Shown: positions 28,054 to 37,961, numbered from the stretch's first letter. The stretch: 64,000 bases of DNA from Micromonospora echinaurantiaca (GCF_900090235.1 NZ_LT607750.1:2616501-2680500), one strand, 5' to 3'. The notes: generated by a model from the sequence alone, not told the origin. Numbers and translations: made by a program.

Positions 28054-28826
28054 CGGGCCACCGCCTCGCGGGCCGGGTCGAGCCCGGCGAGCGCGTCCAG
28101 GACCCGCTCGGCGGTGGGCGCGGTGAGGTCGCGCACCAGCCGGCCGTCGGCGAGGAAGACCACCCGGTCGGCGTACCCGGCGGCCCCCGGGTCGTGGGTC
28201 ACCATGACGACTGTCTGCCCGAGGGTGTCGACCGCCTCGCGGAGCAGCCGCAGCACCTCGGCGCCGGACCGGGAGTCCAGGTTGCCGGTGGGCTCGTCGG
28301 CGAAGATCACCCAGGGCTTGGTGATCAGGGCGCGGGCCACCGCCACCCGCTGCTGCTGGCCGCCGGAGAGCTCCGCGGGCCGGTGCCGCAGCCGGTCGGT
28401 CAGCCCCACCGCGGCCACCACTTGGCGCAGCCAGCCGGGGTCGGGGCGGCGGCCGGCGATGGCCAGCGGCAGCACGATGTTCTCCTCGGCGCTCAGCGCC
28501 GGCAGCAGGTTGAACTTCTGGAACACGAAGCCGACCCGGTCGCGGCGCAGCAGGGTGAGCCGGCGGTCGTCGAGCCGGCTGAGATCGGCCTCGCCGATGC
28601 GCACCGCGCCGGCGGTGGGCCGGTCCAGGCCGGCCAGGCAGTGCATCAGGGTGGACTTGCCGGAGCCGGACGGGCCCATGATGGCGGTGAACCGGCCGGC
28701 GGCGAAGTCGACGTCGACGCCGTCCAGGGCGACGACGGCGGCCTGGCCGCTGCCGTACCGCTTGGACAGGCCGCGGGCGGTGACCGCGACGCCGGCGGCG
28801 GCGTGCGCGGGAGGTGCGACGGACAC
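28050..28826 (-). CDS. ABC transporter ATP-binding protein (MacB/LolD type)
   Basis: A 258-residue ATPase with Walker [10 protein letters not shown] near residue 52, Q-loop [22 protein letters not shown], signature [15 protein letters not shown], Walker [15 protein letters not shown] and the switch His in VTHDP. The NLDSR and FQKFNLLP segments are characteristic of ATPases that pair with FtsX-type permeases, as encoded next. The two genes overlap by four bases. Confidence 0.95.
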   Translation of the reverse strand: MSVAPPAHAAAGVAVTARGLSKRYGSGQAAVVALDGVDVDFAAGRFTAIMGPSGSGKSTLMHCLAGLDRPTAGAVRIGEADLSRLDDRRLTLLRRDRVGFVFQKFNLLPALSAEENIVLPLAIAGRRPDPGWLRQVVAAVGLTDRLRHRPAELSGGQQQRVAVARALITKPWVIFADEPTGNLDSRSGAEVLRLLREAVDTLGQTVVMVTHDPGAAGYADRVVFLADGRLVRDLTAPTAERVLDALAGLDPAREAVAR

Positions 28827-28947
28827 GTGGCGCTCCCCGTGGAGATCGTTGGTGGGACGTCTCCGACGCTATGGGCGGGCCGGCGGGGCGGCGTCCACCC
28901 GCGCGCTCGACCGTGCTGCGACCACGGGTGCCCCTGACCGGGCGGAC

Positions 28948-28969
28948 CCGTACGACCTGGGTCGTACGG
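28948..28969. terminator. 10-bp perfect palindrome, terminator or operator
   Basis: CCGTACGACC and GGTCGTACGG are separated by only TG. It lies five bases beyond the stop of the response regulator and 122 bases upstream of the ABC ATPase start, so it may end the two-component transcript or be the site through which that regulator controls the ABC genes. Confidence 0.5.
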
Positions 28970-28973
28970 CGGC

Positions 28974-29639
28974 TCAGCCGCCGGGGGTGACCAGTCCGCT
29001 CTCGTACGCCAGCACCACGGCCTGCACCCGGTCGCGGAGCTGGAGCTTGGCCAGGATCCGCCCGACGTGGGTCTTCACGGTGGCCTCGGCGACGTGCACC
29101 CGGGCGGCGATCTCGGCGTTGGACAGCCCCTGCGCCACCAGCAGCAGGATCTCCCGTTCCCGCTCGGTGAGCTGGGCCAGCCGGGGGTCCTCGGTCGGGC
29201 CGGGGCCGAGCCGGCCGGCGAACCGGTCGAGCAGCCGCCGGGTGATCGACGGGGCGACCACCGAGTCCCCCTGGGCGACCACCCGGATCGCGGCCAGCAG
29301 CTCCTCCGGCGGGACGTTCTTGAGCAGGAACCCGCTGGCCCCGGCCTGGAGAGCGGCGAACGCGTCGGCCTCGGTGTCGAAGGTGGTGAGGACCAGCACC
29401 CGGGGCGGGCCGGTGGGCCGCCCGGCGCAGAGCCGGCGGGTCGCCTCCACCCCGTCCATGGTCGGCATCCGGATGTCCATCACCACCACGTCGGCGGCGA
29501 CCCGGTCGAGCACCCGCAGCGCGTCGGCGCCGTCGATCGCCTCGCCGACCACCTCGAGGTCGGGCTGGGAGTCCAGCACCATCCGGAACCCGGCGCGCAC
29601 CAGCGCCTGGTCGTCCACGATCACCACGCGGACCGTCAT
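28974..29639 (-). CDS. NarL/LuxR-family response regulator
   Basis: A 221-residue regulator. The receiver domain has [14 protein letters not shown] (acidic pocket), the phosphorylatable Asp in [12 protein letters not shown] (about residue 55) and the Lys in [11 protein letters not shown]. The C-terminal LuxR-type helix-turn-helix is [22 protein letters not shown] followed by [12 protein letters not shown]. It overlaps its sensor kinase gene by four bases (ATGA) and precedes the FtsX-type ABC genes, its probable target. Confidence 0.95.
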   Translation of the reverse strand: MTVRVVIVDDQALVRAGFRMVLDSQPDLEVVGEAIDGADALRVLDRVAADVVVMDIRMPTMDGVEATRRLCAGRPTGPPRVLVLTTFDTEADAFAALQAGASGFLLKNVPPEELLAAIRVVAQGDSVVAPSITRRLLDRFAGRLGPGPTEDPRLAQLTEREREILLLVAQGLSNAEIAARVHVAEATVKTHVGRILAKLQLRDRVQAVVLAYESGLVTPGG

Positions 29640-30883
29640 GCCGCCACCACCTCCGTTCCGGCGCTCGACGGTAGCGGCAGCCGCGCCCGCACCTGCCAGC
29701 CCCCGGCCAGCCGGGGCCCGGCGGTCAGGCTGCCGTCGTACACCGCCACCCGCTCGCGCATGCCGACCAGGCCGTGGCCGCCGGACGGCGCGGGGCCGAC
29801 CACGGTCCGGCCGCGCCCGTCGTCGACCACCGCGACCAGCACCGCGCCGGGTTCGTGGGCGAGGGTGACCTCGACGCCCGCGCCGACCCCGGCGTGCTTG
29901 AGCGCGTTGGTCAGCCCCTCCTGCACCACCCGGTAGACGGTCAGCTCCAGCCCGGGCGGCAGCGGCGCCGGCTCGCCGGTCACCGCGTACCGCACCCGCA
30001 GGCCGGCGGCCCGGAACCGGTCCAGCAGCGCCGGCAGTTCGGTCAGCGCCAGCCGGCGGTGCTCCGGGTCGGCGGCCACCCCGGCGCCCTCGGGTTCGGC
30101 CGCCGCGCCGGCTTCGGCCGCCGCCTCCGGCCGGCCCTCCTCCCGCAGTACGCCGACCAGCCGGCGCATCTCCTCCAGCGCCTGCCGGCCGGTGTCGGCG
30201 ACCACCTTGACCGCGGCGCGGGCGGTCTCCGGGTCGCGGTCGAGCATGTACCGCGCCCCGTCGGCCTGCACGATCATGACGGCCATGCTGTGCGCCACCA
30301 CGTCGTGCAGTTCGCGGGCGATCCGGGCGCGCTCCCCGGCGACCGCGGCGCGGGCCTCGGCCTCGCGTTCCCGCTCCAGGGTGGCGGCCCGCTCCTCCAG
30401 GCTGAGCACGTAGAGCCGGCGGGTCCGCACGTTGAGCCCGACCAGCCAGACCGCCCCGGTGACCAGCCCGAAGTAGATCGCGGTGGCCCACCAGGCGACG
30501 CCACCGTCGGTCTGCTGATCGTTCTGCAGAGCGGCCAGCAGCACCCCCACGACGGCGACGATCCCGGCGAGGATGCCGTCGCGGAGCCGGTCGGCGTACT
30601 TCACGACGCTGTAGAGGGCGATCAGCACCGCGATGTCGTAGGGCAGCGGACCCCAGCCGGCGACCACCTGGAGCAGCGCGAGCACCGCCACCACGGCGGT
30701 GACCGCCGAAGGGTGGCTTCGCCGGAACAGCAGCGCCACCGCCATCGCGGCCCCGGTCAGGGTGGCCTGCCAGCCGCCGGGCTGGGCCACCACGCCGGCG
30801 ACGGCGAGGAGCGCCACCACCGCGGAGACGAAGACGTCGAAGGCGACGCTGCGCAGCGGGCGGCCGAAGACGGTGCGGTTCAC
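29636..30883 (-). CDS. Sensor histidine kinase, NarX/DesK type
   Basis: About 415 residues. Several transmembrane helices fill the first 150 residues (e.g. [30 protein letters not shown]). A coiled segment with [35 protein letters not shown] follows (HisKA_3, phosphorylated His in ELHD), then an HATPase domain with [14 protein letters not shown] and [15 protein letters not shown]. The minus-strand TACGCT at 30897-30892 sits eight bases before GTG 30883, which would give a leaderless start; GTG 30889 adds two residues. Cognate regulator is the overlapping gene downstream. Confidence 0.93.
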   Translation of the reverse strand: MNRTVFGRPLRSVAFDVFVSAVVALLAVAGVVAQPGGWQATLTGAAMAVALLFRRSHPSAVTAVVAVLALLQVVAGWGPLPYDIAVLIALYSVVKYADRLRDGILAGIVAVVGVLLAALQNDQQTDGGVAWWATAIYFGLVTGAVWLVGLNVRTRRLYVLSLEERAATLEREREAEARAAVAGERARIARELHDVVAHSMAVMIVQADGARYMLDRDPETARAAVKVVADTGRQALEEMRRLVGVLREEGRPEAAAEAGAAAEPEGAGVAADPEHRRLALTELPALLDRFRAAGLRVRYAVTGEPAPLPPGLELTVYRVVQEGLTNALKHAGVGAGVEVTLAHEPGAVLVAVVDDGRGRTVVGPAPSGGHGLVGMRERVAVYDGSLTAGPRLAGGWQVRARLPLPSSAGTEVVAA

Positions 30884-30953
30884 GGTCACCCAGCGTACGT
30901 GCCCGATCGGCGCGGCGGCCGGTCCGCCATGATCATCCGGGGGCGGCGCCGGG

Positions 30954-31634
30954 TCAGGAGTCCAGGAGTTCGCGCAGCCGGTCGATCTCGACGGACTGCT
31001 CGGTGGCGACCGAGTTGGCGAACTCGGACAGGGTCAGCTCGGAACCGACCTTGAGCAACTCGGTGGCCATCTCGACGGCGCCCCGGTGGTGCTCGGTCAT
31101 CATCCGCACGAAGAGCCGGTCGAACTCGGCGCCCCGGGCGTCGGCGAGCCGGCGCATCGCCTCGGCCGACTGCATGCCGCGCATGGTGCCGTGGTCGTGC
31201 CCCTCGACCCGCTCGGCGAGACCCCGGACCTGCAGCCAGCCGCGCAGCATGCCGATCTCCGGGCCCTGGCTGGCCCGGATCCGGTCGGCGATGGCCCGCA
31301 CGTCGGGGTCGGCGGCCCGGTCCGGGGCGAGTTCGGCCATCGCCAGGGCCTGCCCGTGGTGCGGGATCATCATCCGGACGAACTCGACGTCCATCGCGTT
31401 GTGCGGGCGCTCGGGGGCGCGGACCTGCTCGGCGGGCCGGACGGCCGCCGACTCGCCGGGCCGGCCCGGCACGATCACCGGCGGACCGGTGGGGGTGGGC
31501 GTGGCGGTCGCGGCGGCCGGCCGGGCCTCGCCGGGCGCCGGGTCGGCGCCGGCGCGGACCACGACCAGGACCACCAGCGGCAGCGCGAGGGCCAGTGTGA
31601 CGATCGCCAGGGTCCGCGCGCGCCGGTTGGTCAT
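30954..31634 (-). CDS. DUF305 domain-containing exported protein
   Basis: A 226-residue protein with an N-terminal signal anchor (TLAIVTLALALPLVVLVVV), a Pro/Thr-rich linker and two DUF305 halves. Each half carries a His pair: EFVRMMIPHHGQALAMAELA and FVRMMTEHHRGAVEMATELL, with GHDHGTM between them. The ferritin-like His/Met-rich helices suggest metal (copper) binding outside the membrane, as proposed for this family, but no function is proven. A GGGAG site precedes the ATG. It diverges from the LVIVD-repeat gene, and the shared promoter region has a CRP-type site. Confidence 0.92.
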   Translation of the reverse strand: MTNRRARTLAIVTLALALPLVVLVVVRAGADPAPGEARPAAATATPTPTGPPVIVPGRPGESAAVRPAEQVRAPERPHNAMDVEFVRMMIPHHGQALAMAELAPDRAADPDVRAIADRIRASQGPEIGMLRGWLQVRGLAERVEGHDHGTMRGMQSAEAMRRLADARGAEFDRLFVRMMTEHHRGAVEMATELLKVGSELTLSEFANSVATEQSVEIDRLRELLDS

Positions 31635-31664
31635 GGGCCACTCCCTGAGGTCGAGGTCACCGCG

Positions 31665-31670
31665 ATGGTA
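31665..31670 (-). promoter_or_regulatory. -10 box for the DUF305 gene
   Basis: TACCAT on the minus strand; a start six or seven bases downstream puts the CRP-type site centre at about -41.5 to -42.5. Confidence 0.4.
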
Positions 31671-31691
31671 TCCATCGACGGACCGGACGGC

Positions 31692-31709
31692 ATGTGACGC
31701 AGGTCACAT
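31692..31709. promoter_or_regulatory. CRP/FNR-type operator in divergent promoter
   Basis: ATGTGAC-N4-GTCACAT is a perfect palindrome and an exact TGTGA-N6-TCACA CRP consensus. It lies between the divergent DUF305 and LVIVD-repeat genes, with a -10-like hexamer about 30 bases from its centre on each side. Confidence 0.75.
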
Positions 31710-31729
31710 CGACGTCTGTCGTCGGACGG

Positions 31730-31735
31730 TAAGGT
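31730..31735 (+). promoter_or_regulatory. -10 box for the LVIVD-repeat gene
   Basis: TAAGGT; a start at about 31742 places the CRP-type site centre at -41.5, the class II activation position. No -35 hexamer is seen, as expected for an activator-dependent promoter. Confidence 0.45.
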
Positions 31736-31772
31736 GTGGACAATCGTCACCCCCCTTGCGAAGGGCTCGCCG

Positions 31773-33227
<1,455 letters not shown>

Positions 33228-33238
33228 CCCACGCGACA

Positions 33239-33278
33239 GACCGGGCCCGGTCCCCGCTCGGGGGGGGCCGGGCCCGGT
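33239..33278 (+). terminator. Terminator of the LVIVD-repeat gene
   Basis: GACCGGGCCCGG at 33239-33250 pairs with CCGGGCCCGGTC at 33267-33278, and the inner C and G runs extend the stem. It begins 12 bases after the stop. Confidence 0.8.
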
Positions 33279-33302
33279 CACGTACGCGGGGCGGCGGTCG
33301 CC

Positions 33303-33524
33303 TCAGCCCGCCGGCGGGTACGGGTCGCCCTGGTAGGTGTACTCCGTCTCGATCTTCCCGTCGGCGGTGTGCACGACGAGCTGGCTCGGCTCGTTGCCGT
33401 GCGCCGCCTCGCGGCCCGCCTCGACGGCGCGCTGCTTGGTGTCGAAGGTGCCGACCACCTGGTTGCCCCGCTCGACCTTCCAGCCGCCACCGTTCGGTAC
33501 GACGTGGTATTCGTTGCGCTTCAT
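33303..33524 (-). CDS. DUF2188 domain-containing protein
   Basis: A 73-residue protein starting MKRNEYHVVPNGGGWKVERG. It contains the DUF2188 pattern, in which HVVP..GGW.V, an Ala/Arg helix (TKQRAVEAGREAAHG) and a strand with the consensus VHxxDGKI (here VVHTADGKIETEYTY) form a small alpha/beta fold. Family members occur widely as small stress- or DNA-associated proteins of unknown function. Divergent from the lipoprotein hydrolase gene. Confidence 0.9.
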   Translation of the reverse strand: MKRNEYHVVPNGGGWKVERGNQVVGTFDTKQRAVEAGREAAHGNEPSQLVVHTADGKIETEYTYQGDPYPPAG

Positions 33525-33588
33525 GCCACCTGCCTCTCGTTCGTGGCGGTTCAGGTACCCGGCCGCCGCGGGCCGAAAACCGGGCCGG

Positions 33589-33617
33589 TGGACAACCATC
33601 TATCGCTGCCCTAGCGT
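33589..33617 (+). promoter_or_regulatory. Sigma-70-type promoter of the lipoprotein hydrolase gene
   Basis: TGGACA at 33589-33594 and TAGCGT at 33612-33617 with exactly 17 bases between. The predicted start lies only a few bases before the ATG at 33627, so the leader is nearly absent. Confidence 0.6.
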
Positions 33618-33626
33618 TCAACAGAT

Positions 33627-34634
33627 ATGCGGAGGACTCTGTGGGGCGCCGGCGTCGCCCTGATGCTGGCCATGACCGCCTGTTCCACACCCGACCCGGC
33701 CGGCCGCGCACCGGCCGCGCCGGCCGTGACCGGGACGCCCGTCGCCTCCCGGCAGGATCCGGGCCAGGTCGAGCAGACCCTGACCAGCCTGCGCAAGGTC
33801 GACGACCTGCCGCTGTACGAGATGACCTACGTCGGGGCGTACGACCCGACGGTGGGTACGGACGCCAGCCCGACCACGAAGCCGTTCGGCTGCTCGCTCT
33901 TCGTCGCCGCGGGCAACCCGGGCCGGCCGCTGTTCGCTCGCAACTTCGACTGGGACGCCAACCCGGCGATGGTGCTGCGCACCGACCCGCCGGACGGCTA
34001 CGCGAGCATCTCCGTGGTGGACATGTCCTACCTCGGCGTCGCGGCCGACCCGAGCGGCGACCGGCGGCTGCTCAACGCCCCGCTGCTGCCCTTCGACGGC
34101 ATGAACGAACGCGGCCTGGCGGTGGGGCTGGCCGCCGACGACGGCGCCCGGGCCGACCGGGACCCGGCCAAGCCGACCGTCGGGTCGGTGCGCATCCTGC
34201 GGCTGGTGCTCGACCAGGCGGCCACGGTGGACGAGGCGGTCGCCGTGTTCCACCGCTACAACGTGGACTTCGACGGCGGGCCGCCGCTGCACTACCTCAT
34301 CGCCGACGCCACCGGCGCCTCCGTGGTGGTCGAGTTCACCGACGGCCGGCTGCGGGTGGAGCGGGGATCGGGCGGCTGGCAGGCGCTGACCAACGTGCCG
34401 GTCGCCGGGGTGCCGGAGCAGCGCCGCCGGGAGGACCACCGGTACCGGGTGATCGCCGAGGCGCTCAGCCGCACCGGCGGGGTGGCCGACGCGTCCGCCG
34501 CCCACGGGATCCTCACCGACGTCCGCCAGGGGCACACCCGCTGGTCGGTGACGTACGGCCTGCGCAGCGGCGAGGTCCGGTTGACCACCGCCAGCGGCGG
34601 CGCCGAGCGGCGCTACCAGCTGCCGGTGAGCTGA
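33627..34634 (+). CDS. Lipoprotein Ntn-hydrolase, choloylglycine/acyltransferase-like (C45 type)
   Basis: A 335-residue protein with a lipoprotein signal (MRRTLWGAGVALMLAMTACS; lipobox MTAC, Cys19). The catalytic fold begins at GCSLFVAAGNPGRPLFARNFDWD: Cys89 is preceded by Gly88, as in the autoprocessing site of isopenicillin-N acyltransferase, and Arg-Asn-Phe-Asp-Trp is the classical choloylglycine hydrolase/C45 motif. Later NERGLAVGLAADDG and HYLIADATGASVVVEF fit the same superfamily. It would cleave linear amides outside the membrane. Substrate unknown. No Shine-Dalgarno; the promoter lies directly before the ATG. Confidence 0.85.
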   Translation: MRRTLWGAGVALMLAMTACSTPDPAGRAPAAPAVTGTPVASRQDPGQVEQTLTSLRKVDDLPLYEMTYVGAYDPTVGTDASPTTKPFGCSLFVAAGNPGRPLFARNFDWDANPAMVLRTDPPDGYASISVVDMSYLGVAADPSGDRRLLNAPLLPFDGMNERGLAVGLAADDGARADRDPAKPTVGSVRILRLVLDQAATVDEAVAVFHRYNVDFDGGPPLHYLIADATGASVVVEFTDGRLRVERGSGGWQALTNVPVAGVPEQRRREDHRYRVIAEALSRTGGVADASAAHGILTDVRQGHTRWSVTYGLRSGEVRLTTASGGAERRYQLPVS

Positions 34635-34770
34635 CCCCCGTTCCCGGCGGCCGCCCGCCACGGCGAGCTGTTCGGGGCGGCCGGGGCGCGGGATCGGCAC
34701 GGCGGTCGACCGCGCCGCTCGACTGCGGTGCTCGGCCGCGGCGGCGTGGCGTCGCGCTCTCGCCGCCGGA

Positions 34771-35703
34771 TCAGCGGTCGGGGATCCGGTCGAGCTGCTC
34801 CTGGATCGCCTCGGGGGTCAGCGCCGGACGGCCGCCCGGGTGGCCGACGGTGGCGCCGGCGGCCGCGACGGCGTACCGGGCCACCCGGTCGCGGGGCTCG
34901 TCGCGGAGCAGCCCGAGGGTGAGCGCGGCGACGAACGCGTCCCCGGCACCGGTGTCGTCCACCGTGGGCGTCTCGCTCAGCGGCACGAACACCTCCCCGT
35001 CCGGCCAGACGAACGCGTTGCCGGCCCCGGCCACCTCGACGGCCAGCAGCGACGGGCCGCGCCGCAGCAGCTTCCGCCCGGCCGCGAGGCCGCCGTCGGC
35101 GTCCGTCGGCTCGTCGCCGGTGAGCAGCCCGACCTCGCGGGCGTCCGCGCGCAGCACGTCGGCGAGCGCCAGCAGCTCGTCGGCGGCGGCCCGATCCTCG
35201 GGCGCCCCGTCGAGCACCACCAGCCGCCCGGCCGACCGGGCGGTCCGGGCGGCGGCGAGCGCCGCCGCCGGTGGCTGCTGCAACTGCACCAGCACGGCCC
35301 GGGCGCCGCGCAGCGCGTCGGCGGCTCCGGCGACGTCCTCGGGGGCGAGCAGGGTCGGCTCGGGCAGGTCCTCCAGGTAGCGCCAACGGGCCGCCCGGTC
35401 GACCAGGTCGACGATCAGCCCGGTGGGAGTGCCGGACCGGCGTACCACCGGACCGACGTCCACGCCGTCGGCGCGGGCCCGGGCGAGCAGCCGCTCCCCC
35501 ACCTCGTCGTCGCCGACCACCCCGAGCAGCCCGACCCGGGCGCCGAGCTGGGCCAGCGCGACAGCCTGGTTGGCGCCCTTGCCGCCGAGCAGTTCCCGAC
35601 GCCGGCGCACCGGCGCGGTGCTGCCGGCCGGCGGCACCTCGTCCACCAGCAGCACGAGATCCCGGGCCACCTGCCCGACCACCAGCACGTCCAGTCCCGC
35701 CAT
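34771..35703 (-). CDS. PfkB-family carbohydrate kinase (ribokinase-like)
   Basis: A 310-residue kinase. The N-terminus LDVLVVGQVARDLVLLVDEVP and the first signature GGKGANQAVALAQLGA (near residue 38) identify the ribokinase family; the second signature DDTGAGDAFVAALTLGLL near 250 contains the catalytic Asp. It phosphorylates a sugar or nucleoside; ribokinase is likely but not proven, as no transporter or regulator is adjacent. Confidence 0.9.
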   Translation of the reverse strand: MAGLDVLVVGQVARDLVLLVDEVPPAGSTAPVRRRRELLGGKGANQAVALAQLGARVGLLGVVGDDEVGERLLARARADGVDVGPVVRRSGTPTGLIVDLVDRAARWRYLEDLPEPTLLAPEDVAGAADALRGARAVLVQLQQPPAAALAAARTARSAGRLVVLDGAPEDRAAADELLALADVLRADAREVGLLTGDEPTDADGGLAAGRKLLRRGPSLLAVEVAGAGNAFVWPDGEVFVPLSETPTVDDTGAGDAFVAALTLGLLRDEPRDRVARYAVAAAGATVGHPGGRPALTPEAIQEQLDRIPDR

Positions 35704-35884
35704 GTCCGGCTACTACCCCGGCCGGCGCCGGCCACGCCCCACCGGCTGGCGAGCCGGCCGGCGCACGCCGCGCCCGTTGGCGAGCGAGCCGGCGCACGCT
35801 GGTGCCGCTTCGCTGCCGTGCCGGCGGCCGCCCGACCCGCCCGTCCGAGGTCCCGGCAGCGCGGCCGGTCCCGAGTGGGCGGTG

Positions 35885-35913
35885 TTGCCAGCGCGGTGCG
35901 CCGGCCATAGACT
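35885..35913 (+). promoter_or_regulatory. Promoter of the membrane protein/regulator operon
   Basis: TTGCCA at 35885-35890, 17 bases, TAGACT at 35908-35913. Transcription would start near 35920, directly before the tandem 18-bp repeats. Confidence 0.6.
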
Positions 35914-35925
35914 TTGCTTTGCAGA

Positions 35926-35961
35926 GTTATCGCTGTCGCAAAGGTTATCGCTGTCGCAAAG
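35926..35961. promoter_or_regulatory. Two tandem 18-bp repeats, probable operators
   Basis: GTTATCGCTGTCGCAAAG occurs twice with no spacer and no mismatch, just downstream of the promoter. A CTTTGC block at 35912-35917 is complementary to the GCAAAG ends. The second gene of the operon encodes a winged-helix protein, so autoregulation is likely. Confidence 0.7.
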
Positions 35962-35978
35962 CCAGACAGGAGTACGCC

Positions 35979-36716
35979 ATGGAGCCCGGCACCGATCAGG
36001 CCGAAGACACCCTCGCCGCCCTGGAGCGGCTGCGCCGACGCACCCACCGGCGCGTCCACGGCGGCGCCTGGCTGCCCGCCCTCGGCATCGCCGCGCTGCT
36101 GCTGGCCAGCGTGGCGCTCTACCGGCACCCGCTGGCCGCCCCCACCGCCATCGTGGCCGAGCATCCCTGGTGGGCGGGGCTGCCCGACGAGCAGCGCAGC
36201 CCGGTGGCCTCCTACACGTTCTGGTTCGTCGGCACGCCGCTGCTGTTCGCCGGCATCGGCCTGTGGTACCGCTGGCGCGCCCGTCGGCTCGGCGTACGGG
36301 TCGCGTGGCCGCTCGTCGCCGGCACCGGGCTCGGGGTGCTGGCCCTGCTGGCCGTGCTCGCCGCGGTGCCGACCGGGCCGGTGCCGGACGGGCTCACCGT
36401 TGCCGACGGGCCGTACTGGTCCGGGCTGCTCACCCCGCTGCTGCCGCTCGCGGCCGCGGTCGTGGTGCTCGGCCGGGCCGAGCGCAGCGCCGGCCTCACC
36501 GCGGCGGGCGTGTGGATGGCCCTGCTCACGGCCTGGCTGTGCACCTCGTTCCCGCTGGGCACGCTGCCCGGCTGGGCGGGCCGACTGGTCGGCGGCGACG
36601 GCCTCGGCGGCCAGCTCGGGCTGCGGCCCGGCCACTATCTTGTCCTGATGGCACTCCCCCTGCTCGCGGTCGCCGCCGTCCGGCTGATGTCCGGCCGCCG
36701 CCCGGGCCGCGCGTGA
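35979..36716 (+). CDS. Membrane protein of unknown function
   Basis: A 245-residue protein. A charged N-terminus (DTLAALERLRRRTHRR) precedes about six transmembrane segments (e.g. WLPALGIAALLLASVALY, SYTFWFVGTPLLFAGIGLWY, VAGTGLGVLALLAVLAAVP). I recognise no family. It is encoded with a small winged-helix regulator, and the pair resembles actinobacterial membrane protein/regulator units that respond to membrane or lipid signals. ACAGGAG precedes the ATG. The stop overlaps the regulator GTG. Confidence 0.82.
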   Translation: MEPGTDQAEDTLAALERLRRRTHRRVHGGAWLPALGIAALLLASVALYRHPLAAPTAIVAEHPWWAGLPDEQRSPVASYTFWFVGTPLLFAGIGLWYRWRARRLGVRVAWPLVAGTGLGVLALLAVLAAVPTGPVPDGLTVADGPYWSGLLTPLLPLAAAVVVLGRAERSAGLTAAGVWMALLTAWLCTSFPLGTLPGWAGRLVGGDGLGGQLGLRPGHYLVLMALPLLAVAAVRLMSGRRPGRA

Positions 36717-37057
36717 CGCGGCAGCAGCCACCGCACCCCGCCACGGCCCTGGACGACGTCGTCCACCAGCGGGTACGGCTGGGCATCCTCACCGTGCTGA
36801 GCGAGGCGCACGAGTGCCGGTTCGCGGTCCTGCGCGACGAGCTCGGGCTGACCGACGGCAACCTCAACCGGCACCTGCGCATCCTGGAGGAGGCCGGGCT
36901 GCTCCAGGTGACCAAGGGCTACGAGGGCCGCCGGCCGTGCACCTGGGTGCGGTTGACCCGGCAGGGCCGGGCCGCGCTGCGCGCGGAGGTCGCCGTGCTG
37001 GAGCAGCTGGTGGCCCGGATCCGCGGCGCGACCAGCCGACCGGCCGCCGACGGCTGA
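36713..37057 (+). CDS. Winged-helix transcriptional regulator
   Basis: A 114-residue DNA-binding protein. The sequence HQRVRLGILTVLSEAHECRFAVLRDELGLTDGNLNRHLRILEEAGLLQVTKGYEGRRPCTWVRLTRQG, from about residue 14 to 83, is a full winged helix-turn-helix (recognition helix near TDGNLNRHLRILEE, wing near KGYEGRRPCTW), of the YjcF/TrmB-like or PF13601 type. The GTG start overlaps the membrane protein stop. It probably binds the tandem repeats in front of the operon. Confidence 0.9.
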   Translation: MTRQQPPHPATALDDVVHQRVRLGILTVLSEAHECRFAVLRDELGLTDGNLNRHLRILEEAGLLQVTKGYEGRRPCTWVRLTRQGRAALRAEVAVLEQLVARIRGATSRPAADG

Positions 37058-37110
37058 GCGCCGGGCGGCGGCCGCCCACCGTCACGGCGGGCGGCCGGCG
37101 GTGGGGTCGG

Positions 37111-37941
37111 TCAGCCGTGCCGGACGGGGAGCTGGAGCTCCGTGACGCCCTTCTCCGGCGCGTCCGGGCAGTAGTCCAGGTAGACCTCCCGGGCGAACCC
37201 GTCGGCCCGGTAGCCGTTCTCCTCGATCCAGCGGGCGAGCACCTGCATGCTCTGCTCCGCCTCGTCCATCGGGCCGTGGTGGATGACGGTCGCCGCGGCG
37301 GGCACCGCGGGCAGGTCGACCACCGCGACACCGGCCGCCGGATCGGGGTCGACGTCGACGGTCACCCCGGCGTGCACCACGACGGCCTCGCCGCCGGGCT
37401 CGCCGGCCGGGGCGTACCAGGCGATGCCCGGTCCGCTCGGCCGGATGCCGGCGGCTTCCAGCCGGCGGAACAGCTCCGGGTAGAGCGGCTGGATCACCGG
37501 GCCGATGTCCTCGGTCTGGTAGCTGGGCGCGGTGGCGCTCAGCTCCGCGAGGCGCACCGGCGCGATCGGCTTGAGTACGACGTCCTGGGTGGTCATCCGA
37601 CCCTCCGTCTCGATCATCCGGAGTCTCGCCTCGATCCCGGCCAGCCGGGCGGTGTCCGCGGCCAGCTGCGCCTCCAGTTGCGAGCGGCGCAGCCGCAGCA
37701 TGCCGCGCAGCTCGGCGACGTCCACGGCGTCGTCGAGGATCGCCTGCACCTGGGCCAGGGTGAGACCCAGCTCCTTCAGGGCGATCACCCGGTTGAGCCG
37801 GCGCAGCTGCTCGGCGGTGTAGTAGCGGTATCCGCTGTGCGGGTCGACGGCGGCCGGGCGGAGCAGGCCGATGCTGTCGTAGTGGCGCAGCATCCGCACC
37901 GACACCCGGCCCAACCTGGCGAAGTCTCCGATGCTGAACAT
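37111..37941 (-). CDS. MerR-family regulator with GyrI-like effector domain
   Basis: A 276-residue regulator. The N-terminal MerR helix-turn-helix begins MFSIGDFARLGRVSVRMLRHYDSIGLLRPA and includes GYRYYTAEQLRRLNRVIALKELGLTLAQV; a coiled coil follows (RRSQLEAQLAADTARLAGIEARLRMIE). The C-terminal 150 residues are a GyrI-like/AraC-E effector-binding domain (PAGEPGGEAVVVHAGVTV..., EVYLDYCP). This is the BltR/multidrug-sensing type. I chose ATG 37941, preceded by AGGGAG, over an upstream ATG. A 15-bp palindrome upstream is a probable own operator. Confidence 0.92.
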   Translation of the reverse strand: MFSIGDFARLGRVSVRMLRHYDSIGLLRPAAVDPHSGYRYYTAEQLRRLNRVIALKELGLTLAQVQAILDDAVDVAELRGMLRLRRSQLEAQLAADTARLAGIEARLRMIETEGRMTTQDVVLKPIAPVRLAELSATAPSYQTEDIGPVIQPLYPELFRRLEAAGIRPSGPGIAWYAPAGEPGGEAVVVHAGVTVDVDPDPAAGVAVVDLPAVPAAATVIHHGPMDEAEQSMQVLARWIEENGYRADGFAREVYLDYCPDAPEKGVTELQLPVRHG

Positions 37942-37961
37942 GGCGCTCCCTACGGTCGGCG

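Noticed and set aside
25702..29868. A 1388-codon open frame on the plus strand
   Set aside because: It lies opposite the ABC permease, ATPase and response regulator genes; its length is an artefact of high GC, and the translation is Arg/Gly/His/Gln-rich without any domain.
37058..37110. Terminator hairpin between the winged-helix gene and the MerR gene
   Set aside because: The arms around GGCCGCCCACCG have two or more mismatches; not firm enough to list as a feature.
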